Shown: positions 1-7,703 of the stretch, one piece after another
Layout of the letters: each line of letters starts with the position of its first letter
How positions within the stretch are numbered: the stretch's first letter is position 1
Assembly (NCBI RefSeq): GCF_001182745.1
Contig: NZ_LN868938.1
Coordinates: forward strand, 930,001 to 994,000
Origin: Nocardia farcinica
GTDB lineage: Bacteria; Actinomycetota; Actinomycetes; Mycobacteriales; Mycobacteriaceae
DNA length: 64,000 nucleotides
Direction of reading: 5' to 3'
Notes under the pieces: generated by a model
Databases searched by the model: none
What the model saw: only the letters and a program-made list of their open reading frames with translations
What the model was told of the DNA's origin: nothing
Made by a program: the position numbers and the translations under genes

Positions 1-1218
1 GGCGGTGACCCGGCCGTCCTCCACCAGGTAGACGCCGTCGCGGGTCAAGCCGGTCAGCAACAGCGTGGCCGGGTCGACCTCGCGGATGTACCACAGCGTG
101 GTCAGCAGCAGGCCGCGCTCGGTGCGCGCGACCAACTCGGCGGTGCTCGCCGCCGAGCCGCCGGTGAGCAGCAGGTTCTCGCCCGGAACCGTCGGCGTGG
201 CACCGAATTCGGCGGCGGTGGCGCGCGGATAGGCCAGCGCGTGCACCACGCCCTCGCGCACCCAGTCGACGCGGTCGGCGAGCAGGCCGTTGTCGAAGAC
301 CGACAGCGTCTCCGAGGATTCGGGGGTGGCGACGAACGGCCGATACGCCAGGCCCTCGGCACGCGGATCCGACCACAACGTCAAGGGCAGCTCGGTGAGC
401 CGTTCCCCGATCCGGGTACCGCCGCCGGGCCGGGCGAAGGCGTTGTGGCCCTCGTGCGCGCCCCGGCCCTCCATCGCCCACATCAGCGAGATCATCAGAT
501 CCGCGACCGCCGAGGGCGGCAGCAGCGTCTCGTAGCGGCCCGCGGGCAGCTCGACCCGCCGCGCCGCCCAGTCCAGCCGCCCGGACAGTTCGCTGAGCAG
601 CGCGGGCACGTCGACGTCGGTGAAGTCGGTGGTGCCCACCCCCACCCACGCGCTCGACGGCGCGTCCCGCGGTCCGCGTTTGCCGTTGATCTCCACCGAG
701 CCGGTCGGCTGGACGAACCGCCTGCGCAGGCCGGTCGAGGTGCCCAGCCAGGTGGTGTGGACCTGGTGGTGGGCGAAACCGTAGAGCCGGTCGGCGCCGT
801 CGAAGCCGTCCGCGAGACCGCGAGCCAGCTCGGTGAACACCTCGATGCCGGTGGTGCCGGGCTCGGCGGCCCAGTCCTCGACCGAGTCCGTGGAATCCAG
901 CAGCGGCATGGCGTCTTTCGCCGGTTCGGCGGACCGGGCCGCCGCCTCGGCCGCGCGCACCACCGTCGCCACCTCGGCGGGATCGACGCTGGTGGAGCCG
1001 ACGCTGCCCACGCGCGCGGCCCGCGGCCCGTCCCGGAAGATCGAGACGACCGCCCACTGCCGCGACACCGAGGCGCCGTTGGTGGTCATCGAATTGCCCG
1101 CCCAGCGCAGCGAGGCCTCGTGCGCGTCGGTGACCATCACGATGGTCTCGTCGGCGCGGGCCAGCGCCAGCGCCTGCTCCACGACCGCGCCCGCGGGCGG
1201 CACCCCCTGCACGCTCAC
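1..1218 (-). CDS. TldE/PmbA-family metallopeptidase subunit, 3' end beyond window
   Basis: This is the non-catalytic partner of the TldD/TldE heterodimeric peptidase, known for peptide maturation or degradation in the cytoplasm. The GTG start at 1218 overlaps the TGA of the upstream tldD gene (GTGA), so the two are translationally coupled. I read 406 codons without a stop before the window edge; the C-terminus is missing. No HExxxH motif is seen, as expected for the TldE/PmbA half. Recognisable stretches include an N-terminal AHEASLRWAGNSMTTNG segment and LPAGRYETLLPPSAVADL in the middle, typical of PmbA-like proteins in actinobacteria. The pair corresponds in arrangement to mycobacterial Rv2315c/Rv2314c. 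Confidence 0.85.
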   Translation of the reverse strand, partial: MSVQGVPPAGAVVEQALALARADETIVMVTDAHEASLRWAGNSMTTNGASVSRQWAVVSIFRDGPRAARVGSVGSTSVDPAEVATVVRAAEAAARSAEPAKDAMPLLDSTDSVEDWAAEPGTTGIEVFTELARGLADGFDGADRLYGFAHHQVHTTWLGTSTGLRRRFVQPTGSVEINGKRGPRDAPSSAWVGVGTTDFTDVDVPALLSELSGRLDWAARRVELPAGRYETLLPPSAVADLMISLMWAMEGRGAHEGHNAFARPGGGTRIGERLTELPLTLWSDPRAEGLAYRPFVATPESSETLSVFDNGLLADRVDWVREGVVHALAYPRATAAEFGATPTVPGENLLLTGGSAASTAELVARTERGLLLTTLWYIREVDPATLLLTGLTRDGVYLVEDGRVTA

Positions 1219-2756
1219 CGGCCTGCCTCCGTCCGGGTGTTGAGAATGGTGATGCCGCGCACCAGGATCGACGGACAACCGTGGCTGACCGCCGCGACCT
1301 GGCCCGGCTGCGCCTTGCCGCAGTTGAACGCACCGCCGAGCTGCCAGGTCGACGGCCCGCCCACGGCCTCCATCGAGCCCCAGAAGTCGGTGGTGGTGGC
1401 CTGGTAGGCGACATCGCGCACCTGCCCGGCCAGCTCGCCGTTGCGGATGCGGAAGAACCGCTGCCCGGTGAACTGGAAGTTGTAGCGCTGCATGTCGATC
1501 GACCACGATTTGTCGCCGACGATGTAGAGCCCGTCCTCGACCCGGCCGATCAGCTCGGCGGTGCTGGTGTCGCGGGCGGGATCGGGTTGCAGCGACACGT
1601 TGGCCATCCGCTGGATCGGCACGTGGTGCGCGGAATCGGCGTAGGAGCAGCCGTTGGAGCGGTTCAGGCCGAGGCGCGGGGCGAACGCGCGGTCGAGCTG
1701 ATAGCCGACCAGCACGCCGTCGCGCACCAGATCCCAGCGCTGCCCGGCGACGCCCTCGTCGTCGTAGCCGACGGTGGCCAGCCCGTGCGGTTCGGTGCGG
1801 TCACCGGTGACGTGCATGATCGGCGTGCCGTATCGCAGCGTGCCCAGTTTGTCCGGCGTGGCGAAGGAGGTACCCGCGTAGGCGGATTCGTAGCCGATCG
1901 CGCGATCGTATTCGGTGGCGTGGCCGATGGACTCGTGGATGGTCAGCCACAGGTTGGTCGGGTCGATCACCAGGTCGGTGGGGCCCGGGGAGACGGTCGG
2001 GGCCTTGACCTTCTCGGCCAGCCAGCCGGGGATGCGGGCCAGCTCGTCGTCCCAGTCCCACACGCCGTCGGCGCCGGTGACGTACTCCCAGCCGCGGCCG
2101 GCGGGCGCGGCCAGGGTGCGCATGGTCTCGAACACGCCCGCCGCCGAGTCCACGGTGATCGCCTCCAGCTGCGGATGCAGCCGCACCCGCTGCTGGGTGA
2201 GGACCGTCCCCGCGGTGTCGGCGTAGTAGGTCTGCTCCTTGACCTGGAGCACCGCGGCGCTCACGTGGTCGACGCCGTCGGCGGCGGCGAGGCGCTCCGA
2301 ATAGTCCTGCAGCAGCGCCACCTTCTCCGCCGTCGGCACGGTGAAGGGATCGATGTCGTAGGCGGACACCCATTCCACGCCGGGATAGCGGGGTTCGGGA
2401 GCGAGTTCCACGCGCTCGCGGTTGAGTGCGCGCAGCGCGGTCGCGACGGTGACCGCGCGCCGGGCCACCTCGGCGGCCGTCGCCGGGGTGAGCGCGGCGT
2501 GGGAGGCGAAACCCCAGGTGCCGTCGACGATCACACGGACCGCGAAACCCAGGTCGGTGCTGTCGGCCACGGCCTCCACGCGCCCGTCGCGCAACCGGAT
2601 CGACTGGGTGCGCAACCGGTGCACGCGCAGGTCGGCGTGCTCGGCGCCGGCGGCGCGGGCCGCGGTGAGCGCGGCGTCGGCGAGCGCGGCCAGTGGTAGC
2701 GCGCGGAATTCGGCGTCGACGGCCCGCCGTGGGCCGCCGGAAGTCGCGGTGCTCAC
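1215..2756 (-). CDS. tldD: TldD-family zinc metallopeptidase
   Basis: This is the catalytic subunit of the TldD/TldE peptidase. The 513-residue length is normal for the family. The metal-binding HExxxH motif is visible as HESIGH (His274, Glu275, His279), inside a conserved LTIHESIGHATEYDRAIGYE stretch. The C-terminal part carries the family's GCPSILVRG-like segment. The ATG start at 2756 follows a short gap to the divergent TetR gene, and the gene overlaps its partner by 4 nt. In other bacteria TldD/E acts on modified peptides such as microcins and on unfolded peptides; the substrate here is unknown. Confidence 0.92.
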   Translation of the reverse strand: MSTATSGGPRRAVDAEFRALPLAALADAALTAARAAGAEHADLRVHRLRTQSIRLRDGRVEAVADSTDLGFAVRVIVDGTWGFASHAALTPATAAEVARRAVTVATALRALNRERVELAPEPRYPGVEWVSAYDIDPFTVPTAEKVALLQDYSERLAAADGVDHVSAAVLQVKEQTYYADTAGTVLTQQRVRLHPQLEAITVDSAAGVFETMRTLAAPAGRGWEYVTGADGVWDWDDELARIPGWLAEKVKAPTVSPGPTDLVIDPTNLWLTIHESIGHATEYDRAIGYESAYAGTSFATPDKLGTLRYGTPIMHVTGDRTEPHGLATVGYDDEGVAGQRWDLVRDGVLVGYQLDRAFAPRLGLNRSNGCSYADSAHHVPIQRMANVSLQPDPARDTSTAELIGRVEDGLYIVGDKSWSIDMQRYNFQFTGQRFFRIRNGELAGQVRDVAYQATTTDFWGSMEAVGGPSTWQLGGAFNCGKAQPGQVAAVSHGCPSILVRGITILNTRTEAGR

Positions 2757-2888
2757 CCCGGCAACGGTACCGCGCGGGCGCGCACGGCGGTCGGGTGAGG
2801 GTCCGGCGAACGGCCGAAATGCCGGTGAGCACAGGCACCGACGGCGCGCGCGACACGGTGGTTACCACGCGGTGGACGGCCGATGTCG

Positions 2889-2894
2889 TACTGT
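2889..2894 (+). promoter_or_regulatory. Candidate -10 box of a leaderless tetR transcript
   Basis: TACTGT lies exactly 6 nt before the GTG at 2901, so transcription would begin at or next to the start codon. No Shine-Dalgarno sequence is present. Confidence 0.4.
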
Positions 2895-2900
2895 GCCCGC

Positions 2901-3566
2901 GTGCCGCCTTCTGCTCTTCGTGACCGCAAACGTGAACGTACCCGCCGCGCGTTGCTCGAGGCCGCCATCGAACTCTTCGAGACCCAGGGCTACGAACAGA
3001 CCACGGTGGCCGACATCGCCGCCGCCGCGGAGGTGGGCACGCGCACGTTCTTCAACTACTTCGCCAGCAAGGAGGAGTTGCTCTTCCCCGACCCCGACGA
3101 GCGGGTGCGCGCCGCCGTCGCCGCGATCGCCGCACGCAGGCCCGGCGAGCGCCCGGTGGAGGTGCTGCTGCGCGCGTTGCGGGCCGCCGGCGACAATCCC
3201 GGCGAACACCTGGTGGACGACCTGAGCTCCCGGATCGCGGCGATGCGCGCGCAGGTCTCGCGGACCGTGCCCGCGGTGAGCGGCCGCGTCGCCCACGCCC
3301 AGCTGGTGACCCAGCGCGAGATCGGCAGGCACCTGCACGCGGCCTTCCCCGACGAGTTCGACGAGGTGGGCGCGGCCGCGCTGGTCGGCGCCGTGGTGGG
3401 CGCGGTGTCCGGTGCGCTGACCGTGCTGTTCCAACAGCCGCACGCCGCCGAGGACGGCGAGCGCCTGCAGCGCCGCATCCACGAGACCACCACGCGGGTG
3501 CTGCAGCCGTGGCTGGCGGCGGGCGCCGCCCCGGCCCGGTCCGAGCCCGAATCGCACACCGCCTGA
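2901..3566 (+). CDS. TetR/AcrR-family transcriptional regulator
   Basis: The N-terminal helix-turn-helix is typical of TetR proteins: RTRRALLEAAIELFETQGYE, then TTVADIAAAAEVGTRTFFNY, then FASKEELLF. The remaining ~150 residues form the ligand-binding half, ending in a hydrophilic tail. I prefer the GTG at 2901 over an ATG at 2883 because a TACTGT -10 element sits 6 nt before the GTG and the protein then starts directly before the HTH. The gene is divergent from tldD and converges on the TSUP transporter gene with 8 nt between stops. The ligand and targets cannot be read from the sequence. Confidence 0.85.
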   Translation: MPPSALRDRKRERTRRALLEAAIELFETQGYEQTTVADIAAAAEVGTRTFFNYFASKEELLFPDPDERVRAAVAAIAARRPGERPVEVLLRALRAAGDNPGEHLVDDLSSRIAAMRAQVSRTVPAVSGRVAHAQLVTQREIGRHLHAAFPDEFDEVGAAALVGAVVGAVSGALTVLFQQPHAAEDGERLQRRIHETTTRVLQPWLAAGAAPARSEPESHTA

Positions 3567-3574
3567 CCGGGCGA

Positions 3575-4354
3575 TCAGCCGAACTGCTGCCAGCCGAGCC
3601 GGACGACCATCACCACCACCACGACCAGCAGCACGATCCGCACGAACTCCGCGCCCTTGCGCAGCGCCATCCGCGAGCCCGCGATCGCGCCCGCCACATT
3701 GGCCACCGCCATCGCCGCGCCGAGCGCGACCAGGATGTGGCCGGTGAGCCCGAAGAAGATCAGCGCGCCGACGTTGGAGCCGCAGTTGATCACCTTCGCC
3801 ATCGCCGCGGCCCGCACGAACTCGGTGCCGAGCAGGGTGGCGAAGGTGATGATGAGGAACGTCCCGGTGCCGGGGCCGAGCAGGCCGTCGTAGGCCCCGA
3901 TGAGGCCCGCGGCGAGGGCCACCACCAGGATCGTCTTGCGCCGCGTCGGCGGATCGGTGGCCATCGTGATGCCGATGGTGGGCCGCAGCGTGACGAACAC
4001 CGCGACGCCGACCAGCACCACCATGACGATCGGGATGAACAGGTCGCGGTCGATCAGCGACACCGCCGCCGCGCCGAGCCCCGAGGCCACCGCGGCGATC
4101 ACCGCGGCGGGCAGCAGCAGTTTCCACCGGATCGGCACCTTGCGGGCGAAGGTGAGCACCGAGGCGGTGGTGCCCGCGACGGCGGCGAGCTTGTTGGTGC
4201 CCAGCGCGGTGGCGGGCGCGATACCGGGCGACACCAGGAACAACGTGGGCAGCACGATCAGGCCGCCGCCGCCGACCACCGCGTCCACCCAGCCCGCGGC
4301 GGCCGCGGCCGCCAGCAGGGCGCTCCAGTCTGCGAAATCCACCCGGCAAGCCAA
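3575..4354 (-). CDS. TSUP-family sulfite/organosulfonate exporter-like membrane protein (TauE/SafE)
   Basis: This 259-residue hydrophobic protein has about eight predicted membrane segments. The GWVDAVVGGGGLIVLPTLFL repeat near the N-terminus and the related GAYDGLLGPGTGTFLIITFA repeat near residue 160 are the twin half motifs of the TauE/SafE (YfcA-like) family. Members move sulfite, sulfonates or other small anions across the inner membrane; the substrate here is not predictable. The start ATG at 4354 is only 53 nt from the divergent histidine kinase start, so the two promoters overlap. The 3' end abuts the TetR gene. Confidence 0.88.
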   Translation of the reverse strand: MACRVDFADWSALLAAAAAAGWVDAVVGGGGLIVLPTLFLVSPGIAPATALGTNKLAAVAGTTASVLTFARKVPIRWKLLLPAAVIAAVASGLGAAAVSLIDRDLFIPIVMVVLVGVAVFVTLRPTIGITMATDPPTRRKTILVVALAAGLIGAYDGLLGPGTGTFLIITFATLLGTEFVRAAAMAKVINCGSNVGALIFFGLTGHILVALGAAMAVANVAGAIAGSRMALRKGAEFVRIVLLVVVVVMVVRLGWQQFG

Positions 4355-4395
4355 TCAGACATCGGATGAATCCCGGCGATCGGTGCCCGCGCCCC

Positions 4396-4401
4396 TAGTC
4401 T
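4396..4401 (+). promoter_or_regulatory. Candidate -10 box of leaderless histidine kinase transcript
   Basis: TAGTCT followed by 6 nt and the GTG start at 4408. No ribosome binding site is visible. Confidence 0.45.
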
Positions 4402-4407
4402 GAGACG

Positions 4408-5586
4408 GTGCGACGGTTCAGTCTGTGGCTGCGCGGCAAGCCACTCGTAGCGGATTCGATGATGGCCTTCGCCCTGCTGCTGCTCGACCTCACCGGGATC
4501 GGCGACGCCGACCAGAAGGCCGTCTACCTGGTGCTGTCGGGCCTGCTGCCGCTGCCGGTGGCGTTCCGGCGGCGCTACCCGCGGTCCGTGGCCGCGCTCA
4601 TGCTGGTCCTGGGGATCACCACCTCGGTCGTCGGCCACCTGCTCGACGATCCCGTGGCGCATCCGGCGCTGCTGGCGCTGGGCATCATGCTCTACACCCT
4701 GGTCGCCTACGTCGGCCGGCGCGAGGGCCTGATCCTGTTGCTCGGCCTGACGGTGGACTCGCTGGTGGCCCTGGCGCTGCTGGGGCAGCCGGTCCCGACG
4801 ACGTTGCCGTTCGTCGCGGTCTACTACGCCCTGTGCTGGACCCTGGCCGAGTTCAACGGCGCCCGGCACGCCTACGACGCCGAGGTCGCGGCCCGGCTGG
4901 CCGTCGCCGACGACGAGATGCGCAGGCGCACCCACGAGGCGGTCGCCCGCGAGCGCACCCGCATCGCGCGCGAACTGCACGATGTGATCGCGCACGCGGT
5001 ATCGGTGATCATCGTCCAGGCCGACGGCGCGCGCTACGCGTTGCGCCGCGACCCCGACGCCGCCGAACAGGCGCTCGGCGTGATCGCGGGCACCGGCCGC
5101 GAGGCACTGCGCGAGCTGCGCCGCACCGTCGCGCTGCTGCGCACCGAGCACGCCCCCGACCAGCTGCCGCAACACGGCAGCGCCGGCATCGCGAAGGTCG
5201 TGGAGATGATGCGCGGTACCGGCCTGGCCGTGGACCTCGAGCTGACCGGCGACATCGACGCCATCGCCCCGGAGGTGAGCCTCGGCATCCACCGCATCGT
5301 GCAGGAGTCGCTGACCAACACCTTGCGCCACGCCGGTGCCCATCCCAAGGCGTGGGTGCGGGTGCACCGGCGCGACCACGACATCCTCGTCGAGGTCGTC
5401 GACTCCGGCGGAGTGCCGGTGCACGGCCCTGACCCCGATCCCGCGGCCGCGATCCGGGGCAGCGGCCTTGGCCTGCTCGGCATGCGCGAGCGCGTGGCCG
5501 TGCTCGGTGGCACGCTCGAGGCCGGGCGCGAACCGGACGGCAGCTGGCGGGTGTGCGCGACGATTCCGCTCGAGCTCGACGAATGA
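4408..5586 (+). CDS. NarL-type two-component sensor histidine kinase
   Basis: The N-terminal ~145 residues are hydrophobic with about five membrane segments. A HisKA_3 dimerisation domain follows, with the phosphoacceptor His191 in RIARELHDVIAHAVSVI. The C-terminal HATPase_c domain shows the N-box VQESLTNTLRHA and the G-boxes SGLGLLGMRERV. The 392-residue length is normal for this actinobacterial family. The cognate LuxR-type response regulator is probably the gene at 6423, separated by an opposite-strand DUF4132-like gene. The GTG start fits a leaderless transcript. The signal sensed is unknown. Confidence 0.92.
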   Translation: MRRFSLWLRGKPLVADSMMAFALLLLDLTGIGDADQKAVYLVLSGLLPLPVAFRRRYPRSVAALMLVLGITTSVVGHLLDDPVAHPALLALGIMLYTLVAYVGRREGLILLLGLTVDSLVALALLGQPVPTTLPFVAVYYALCWTLAEFNGARHAYDAEVAARLAVADDEMRRRTHEAVARERTRIARELHDVIAHAVSVIIVQADGARYALRRDPDAAEQALGVIAGTGREALRELRRTVALLRTEHAPDQLPQHGSAGIAKVVEMMRGTGLAVDLELTGDIDAIAPEVSLGIHRIVQESLTNTLRHAGAHPKAWVRVHRRDHDILVEVVDSGGVPVHGPDPDPAAAIRGSGLGLLGMRERVAVLGGTLEAGREPDGSWRVCATIPLELDE

Positions 5587-5604
5587 CCCGCCGCCGCACC
5601 GGAG

Positions 5605-6306
5605 TCAGTCGAGCGCGTGGGTGAGTTCGCGCACCACCTCGCTGGCCGTGACCGGATCGAGGACGCCGAACGCGGTGTCCCCGCAGCGGCTCCACCACGG
5701 CGCCGCGGGCTTGCCGGACAACTCGACCGCCTCGACCACCCGTTCGGACCCGGTCCACGGGTCGTCGGCGTCGAGACCGTCGTCCAGATGCAGCAGCACC
5801 CACAGGTCGCCGCCGACCGGCCGGTAGAGGTGGTCGTGCACGCCGTCGACCGGCCTGCCCAGCCGCCAGCCGGAGCGCAGCAGCCGCGACAGCGCGTGCG
5901 CGGGCACCATCCGGTGCGCGAACCGCTCGAGCGCGGTGGACCGGCGCTCGCGTTCGGTGAGCCGGTGCACCTCCCGCGCCAGTTGCGGAAAGGGCTGGCG
6001 CACGCGTTCTTCGGCGAACCGCGCCGCCCAGCGCGGCAGCTCGTGCGCCAGGTGCAGCGGGTGGGCGACGGCCACCCGGGCGACGTCGAGGCCGATGCGC
6101 CGGCCCGCGCTGTCGACCGGCGCGCCCCCGGCGTCGAGCCGGAAGGACACCCGCGGGGTCGACTCCTCGTCGTACCCCAGCCACACCAGCCGGCGGGACG
6201 GGTCGCACAGGCGGGAGTCCGTCCGGCACACCGAACGGTGTTCCCGGTCGGACCAGGTACGCCGCTCGATCATGGCGATCTCGAGGCGTCGAACATCTTC
6301 GTTCAT
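5605..6306 (-). CDS. Stand-alone DUF4132-like domain protein
   Basis: This 233-residue protein resembles only the C-terminal domain of the long (about 1,000 residue) DUF4132 proteins. Characteristic stretches are an opening RLEIAMIERRTWS, RRLVWLGYDEES, VAHPLHL, QPFPQLAREVHRLTERER, and LLRSGWRLG. The usual long helical N-terminal part is missing, and the ATG at 6306 sits just before the conserved segment. It may therefore be a truncated gene or a genuine single-domain version. It lies between the sensor kinase and response regulator genes on the opposite strand, with 18 nt to the kinase stop. Function of the family is not established. Confidence 0.6.
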   Translation of the reverse strand: MNEDVRRLEIAMIERRTWSDREHRSVCRTDSRLCDPSRRLVWLGYDEESTPRVSFRLDAGGAPVDSAGRRIGLDVARVAVAHPLHLAHELPRWAARFAEERVRQPFPQLAREVHRLTERERRSTALERFAHRMVPAHALSRLLRSGWRLGRPVDGVHDHLYRPVGGDLWVLLHLDDGLDADDPWTGSERVVEAVELSGKPAAPWWSRCGDTAFGVLDPVTASEVVRELTHALD

Positions 6307-6410
6307 GGGGCTCCATCACGACTGGATTCAGCGAACCGGACAGCCTAACGACGAGCACCGACACCACCGTCGCCGCCGCGGCGCCGTTCGGAGCGGGCCG
6401 GACGCGACGT

Positions 6411-6416
6411 TAGATT
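6411..6416 (+). promoter_or_regulatory. Candidate -10 box of leaderless response regulator transcript
   Basis: TAGATT, then a 6-nt spacer, then the GTG start at 6423. Same spacing as at the kinase gene, which suggests the two halves of the system have separate but similar promoters. Confidence 0.45.
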
Positions 6417-6422
6417 GGATCG

Positions 6423-7082
6423 GTGCCGATCACCGTACTAGTCGTCGACGACCAGGAATTGATGCGCATGGGCCTGAAGATGGTGCTCGGCGCGCACCCC
6501 GACATCGAGGTGATCGGGGAGGCCGAGAACGGCGCCGTCGCGGTCTCCCGCGCCAGGGAGTTGCGCCCCGACGTGGTGCTGATGGACGTGCGCATGCCCG
6601 TGGTCGACGGTGTCACCGCCACCACCCGCATCCTGGAATCCGGCGACGGCTGCAAGGTCCTGGTCATGACCACCTTCGACCTCGACGAACACGCGCTCGG
6701 CGCGCTGCGCGCGGGCGCGAGCGGCTTCCTGCTCAAGGACACCCCGCCCGAGGATCTGGTCTCGGCGGTGCGCAGCGTCGCCGCCGGTGACGCGGTGGTC
6801 TCGCCGAAGGTCACCAAGCGGCTGCTCGACCGGCTCATCGCCGACGATCCGGCGGGTATGCGCGACGCCGCGGTGCTGGACGTGCTCACCGCCCGCGAGC
6901 GGGAGGTGCTCGAGCAGATCGCCGCCGGTCGCTCGAACGCCGAGATCGCCGCGGAGCTGTTCCTGTCCGAGGCCACGGTGAAGACCCACGTCGGGCGGGT
7001 GCTGACCAAGCTCGGGCTGCGCGACCGGGTGCAGGCGGTGGTGCTGGCCTACGAAACCGGGTTGGTGCGGCCGGGCGGCTGA
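6423..7082 (+). CDS. LuxR/NarL-family response regulator
   Basis: The receiver domain occupies residues 1-120: acidic pocket VVDDQ at 8-11, phosphoacceptor Asp55 in VVLMDVRMP, and conserved Lys105 in GFLLKDTPP. A LuxR-type HTH follows at about 152-210 (LTAREREVLEQIAAGRSNAE, then LSEATVKTHVGRVLTKLGLR). It is the likely partner of the NarL-type kinase at 4408, because no other candidate is nearby and the kinase lacks an adjacent regulator. The GTG start is preceded by a -10-like TAGATT at leaderless spacing. Confidence 0.92.
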   Translation: MPITVLVVDDQELMRMGLKMVLGAHPDIEVIGEAENGAVAVSRARELRPDVVLMDVRMPVVDGVTATTRILESGDGCKVLVMTTFDLDEHALGALRAGASGFLLKDTPPEDLVSAVRSVAAGDAVVSPKVTKRLLDRLIADDPAGMRDAAVLDVLTAREREVLEQIAAGRSNAEIAAELFLSEATVKTHVGRVLTKLGLRDRVQAVVLAYETGLVRPGG

Positions 7083-7147
7083 CCGGCTCGGGAGAAAACT
7101 CCGGCGTTCGGACGTTGGGCAGGGTAGATCGTCCGGAAGGAGCGCCC

Positions 7148-7627
7148 ATGCCCGCCCTGTTGTTCGTGCTGTACGTGATCGTCGAGGTCGCCGCGCTGGT
7201 CGCGGTCGGCCAGTGGATCGGTGTGCTGCCGACGGTGTTGCTGCTGATCGCGGGGTCGGCGGCGGGCATGGTGCTCGTCGGCGCGCAGGGCAGGCGGGTG
7301 TTCGATCAGTTCCGGCGCGTCGGCCGGGGCGAGGTCACACCGGGCACCGCGGTCGCCGACGGCGTGCTCGTCGCCCTCGGCGGTGTGCTGATGTTCGTGC
7401 CGGGCCTGGTGACCTCGGTGCTCGGCCTGCTCCTGCTGCTGCCGCTCACCCGCGGGCTGGTGCGCCCGGCGGTGACCGCGCTGGCCGCGCGCCGCGTCGG
7501 CCGCCTGGTGCGCACCGCCCGCTACGACGGCGTGGTGGTCGACGCCGACGGCGTGGTCGACGGTGTCGTGGTGCAGCAGTGGTACCACGACGGCCGGGGC
7601 ACCCGCCGCGCCATCGACCCCTCCTGA
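7148..7627 (+). CDS. fxsA: FxsA-family cytoplasmic membrane protein
   Basis: The protein (159 residues) has three to four hydrophobic segments in its first ~110 residues, with the FxsA pattern LLIAGSAAGMVLVGAQGRRVF and later GVLMFVPGLVTSVLGLLLLL. FxsA is a small inner-membrane protein first known as a suppressor of phage F exclusion; its molecular role is poorly defined. I use the ATG at 7148 because GGAAGGAG lies at good spacing before it; an earlier ATG at 7115 lacks one. It starts a same-strand run with the amidohydrolase and lnt genes. Confidence 0.85.
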   Translation: MPALLFVLYVIVEVAALVAVGQWIGVLPTVLLLIAGSAAGMVLVGAQGRRVFDQFRRVGRGEVTPGTAVADGVLVALGGVLMFVPGLVTSVLGLLLLLPLTRGLVRPAVTALAARRVGRLVRTARYDGVVVDADGVVDGVVVQQWYHDGRGTRRAIDPS

Positions 7628-7703
7628 ACCGGTCGGTGTCCGGATCCGGGCGGCGCCCGCCTGGGGTCGGGCGGCGGATCGGCGTGCGGCAGACTGGGGA
7701 GCC

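Noticed and set aside
1281..2699. 472-residue plus-strand frame opposite tldD
   Set aside because: It is antisense to an intact HExxxH metallopeptidase and is composed of Gly/Arg-rich filler.
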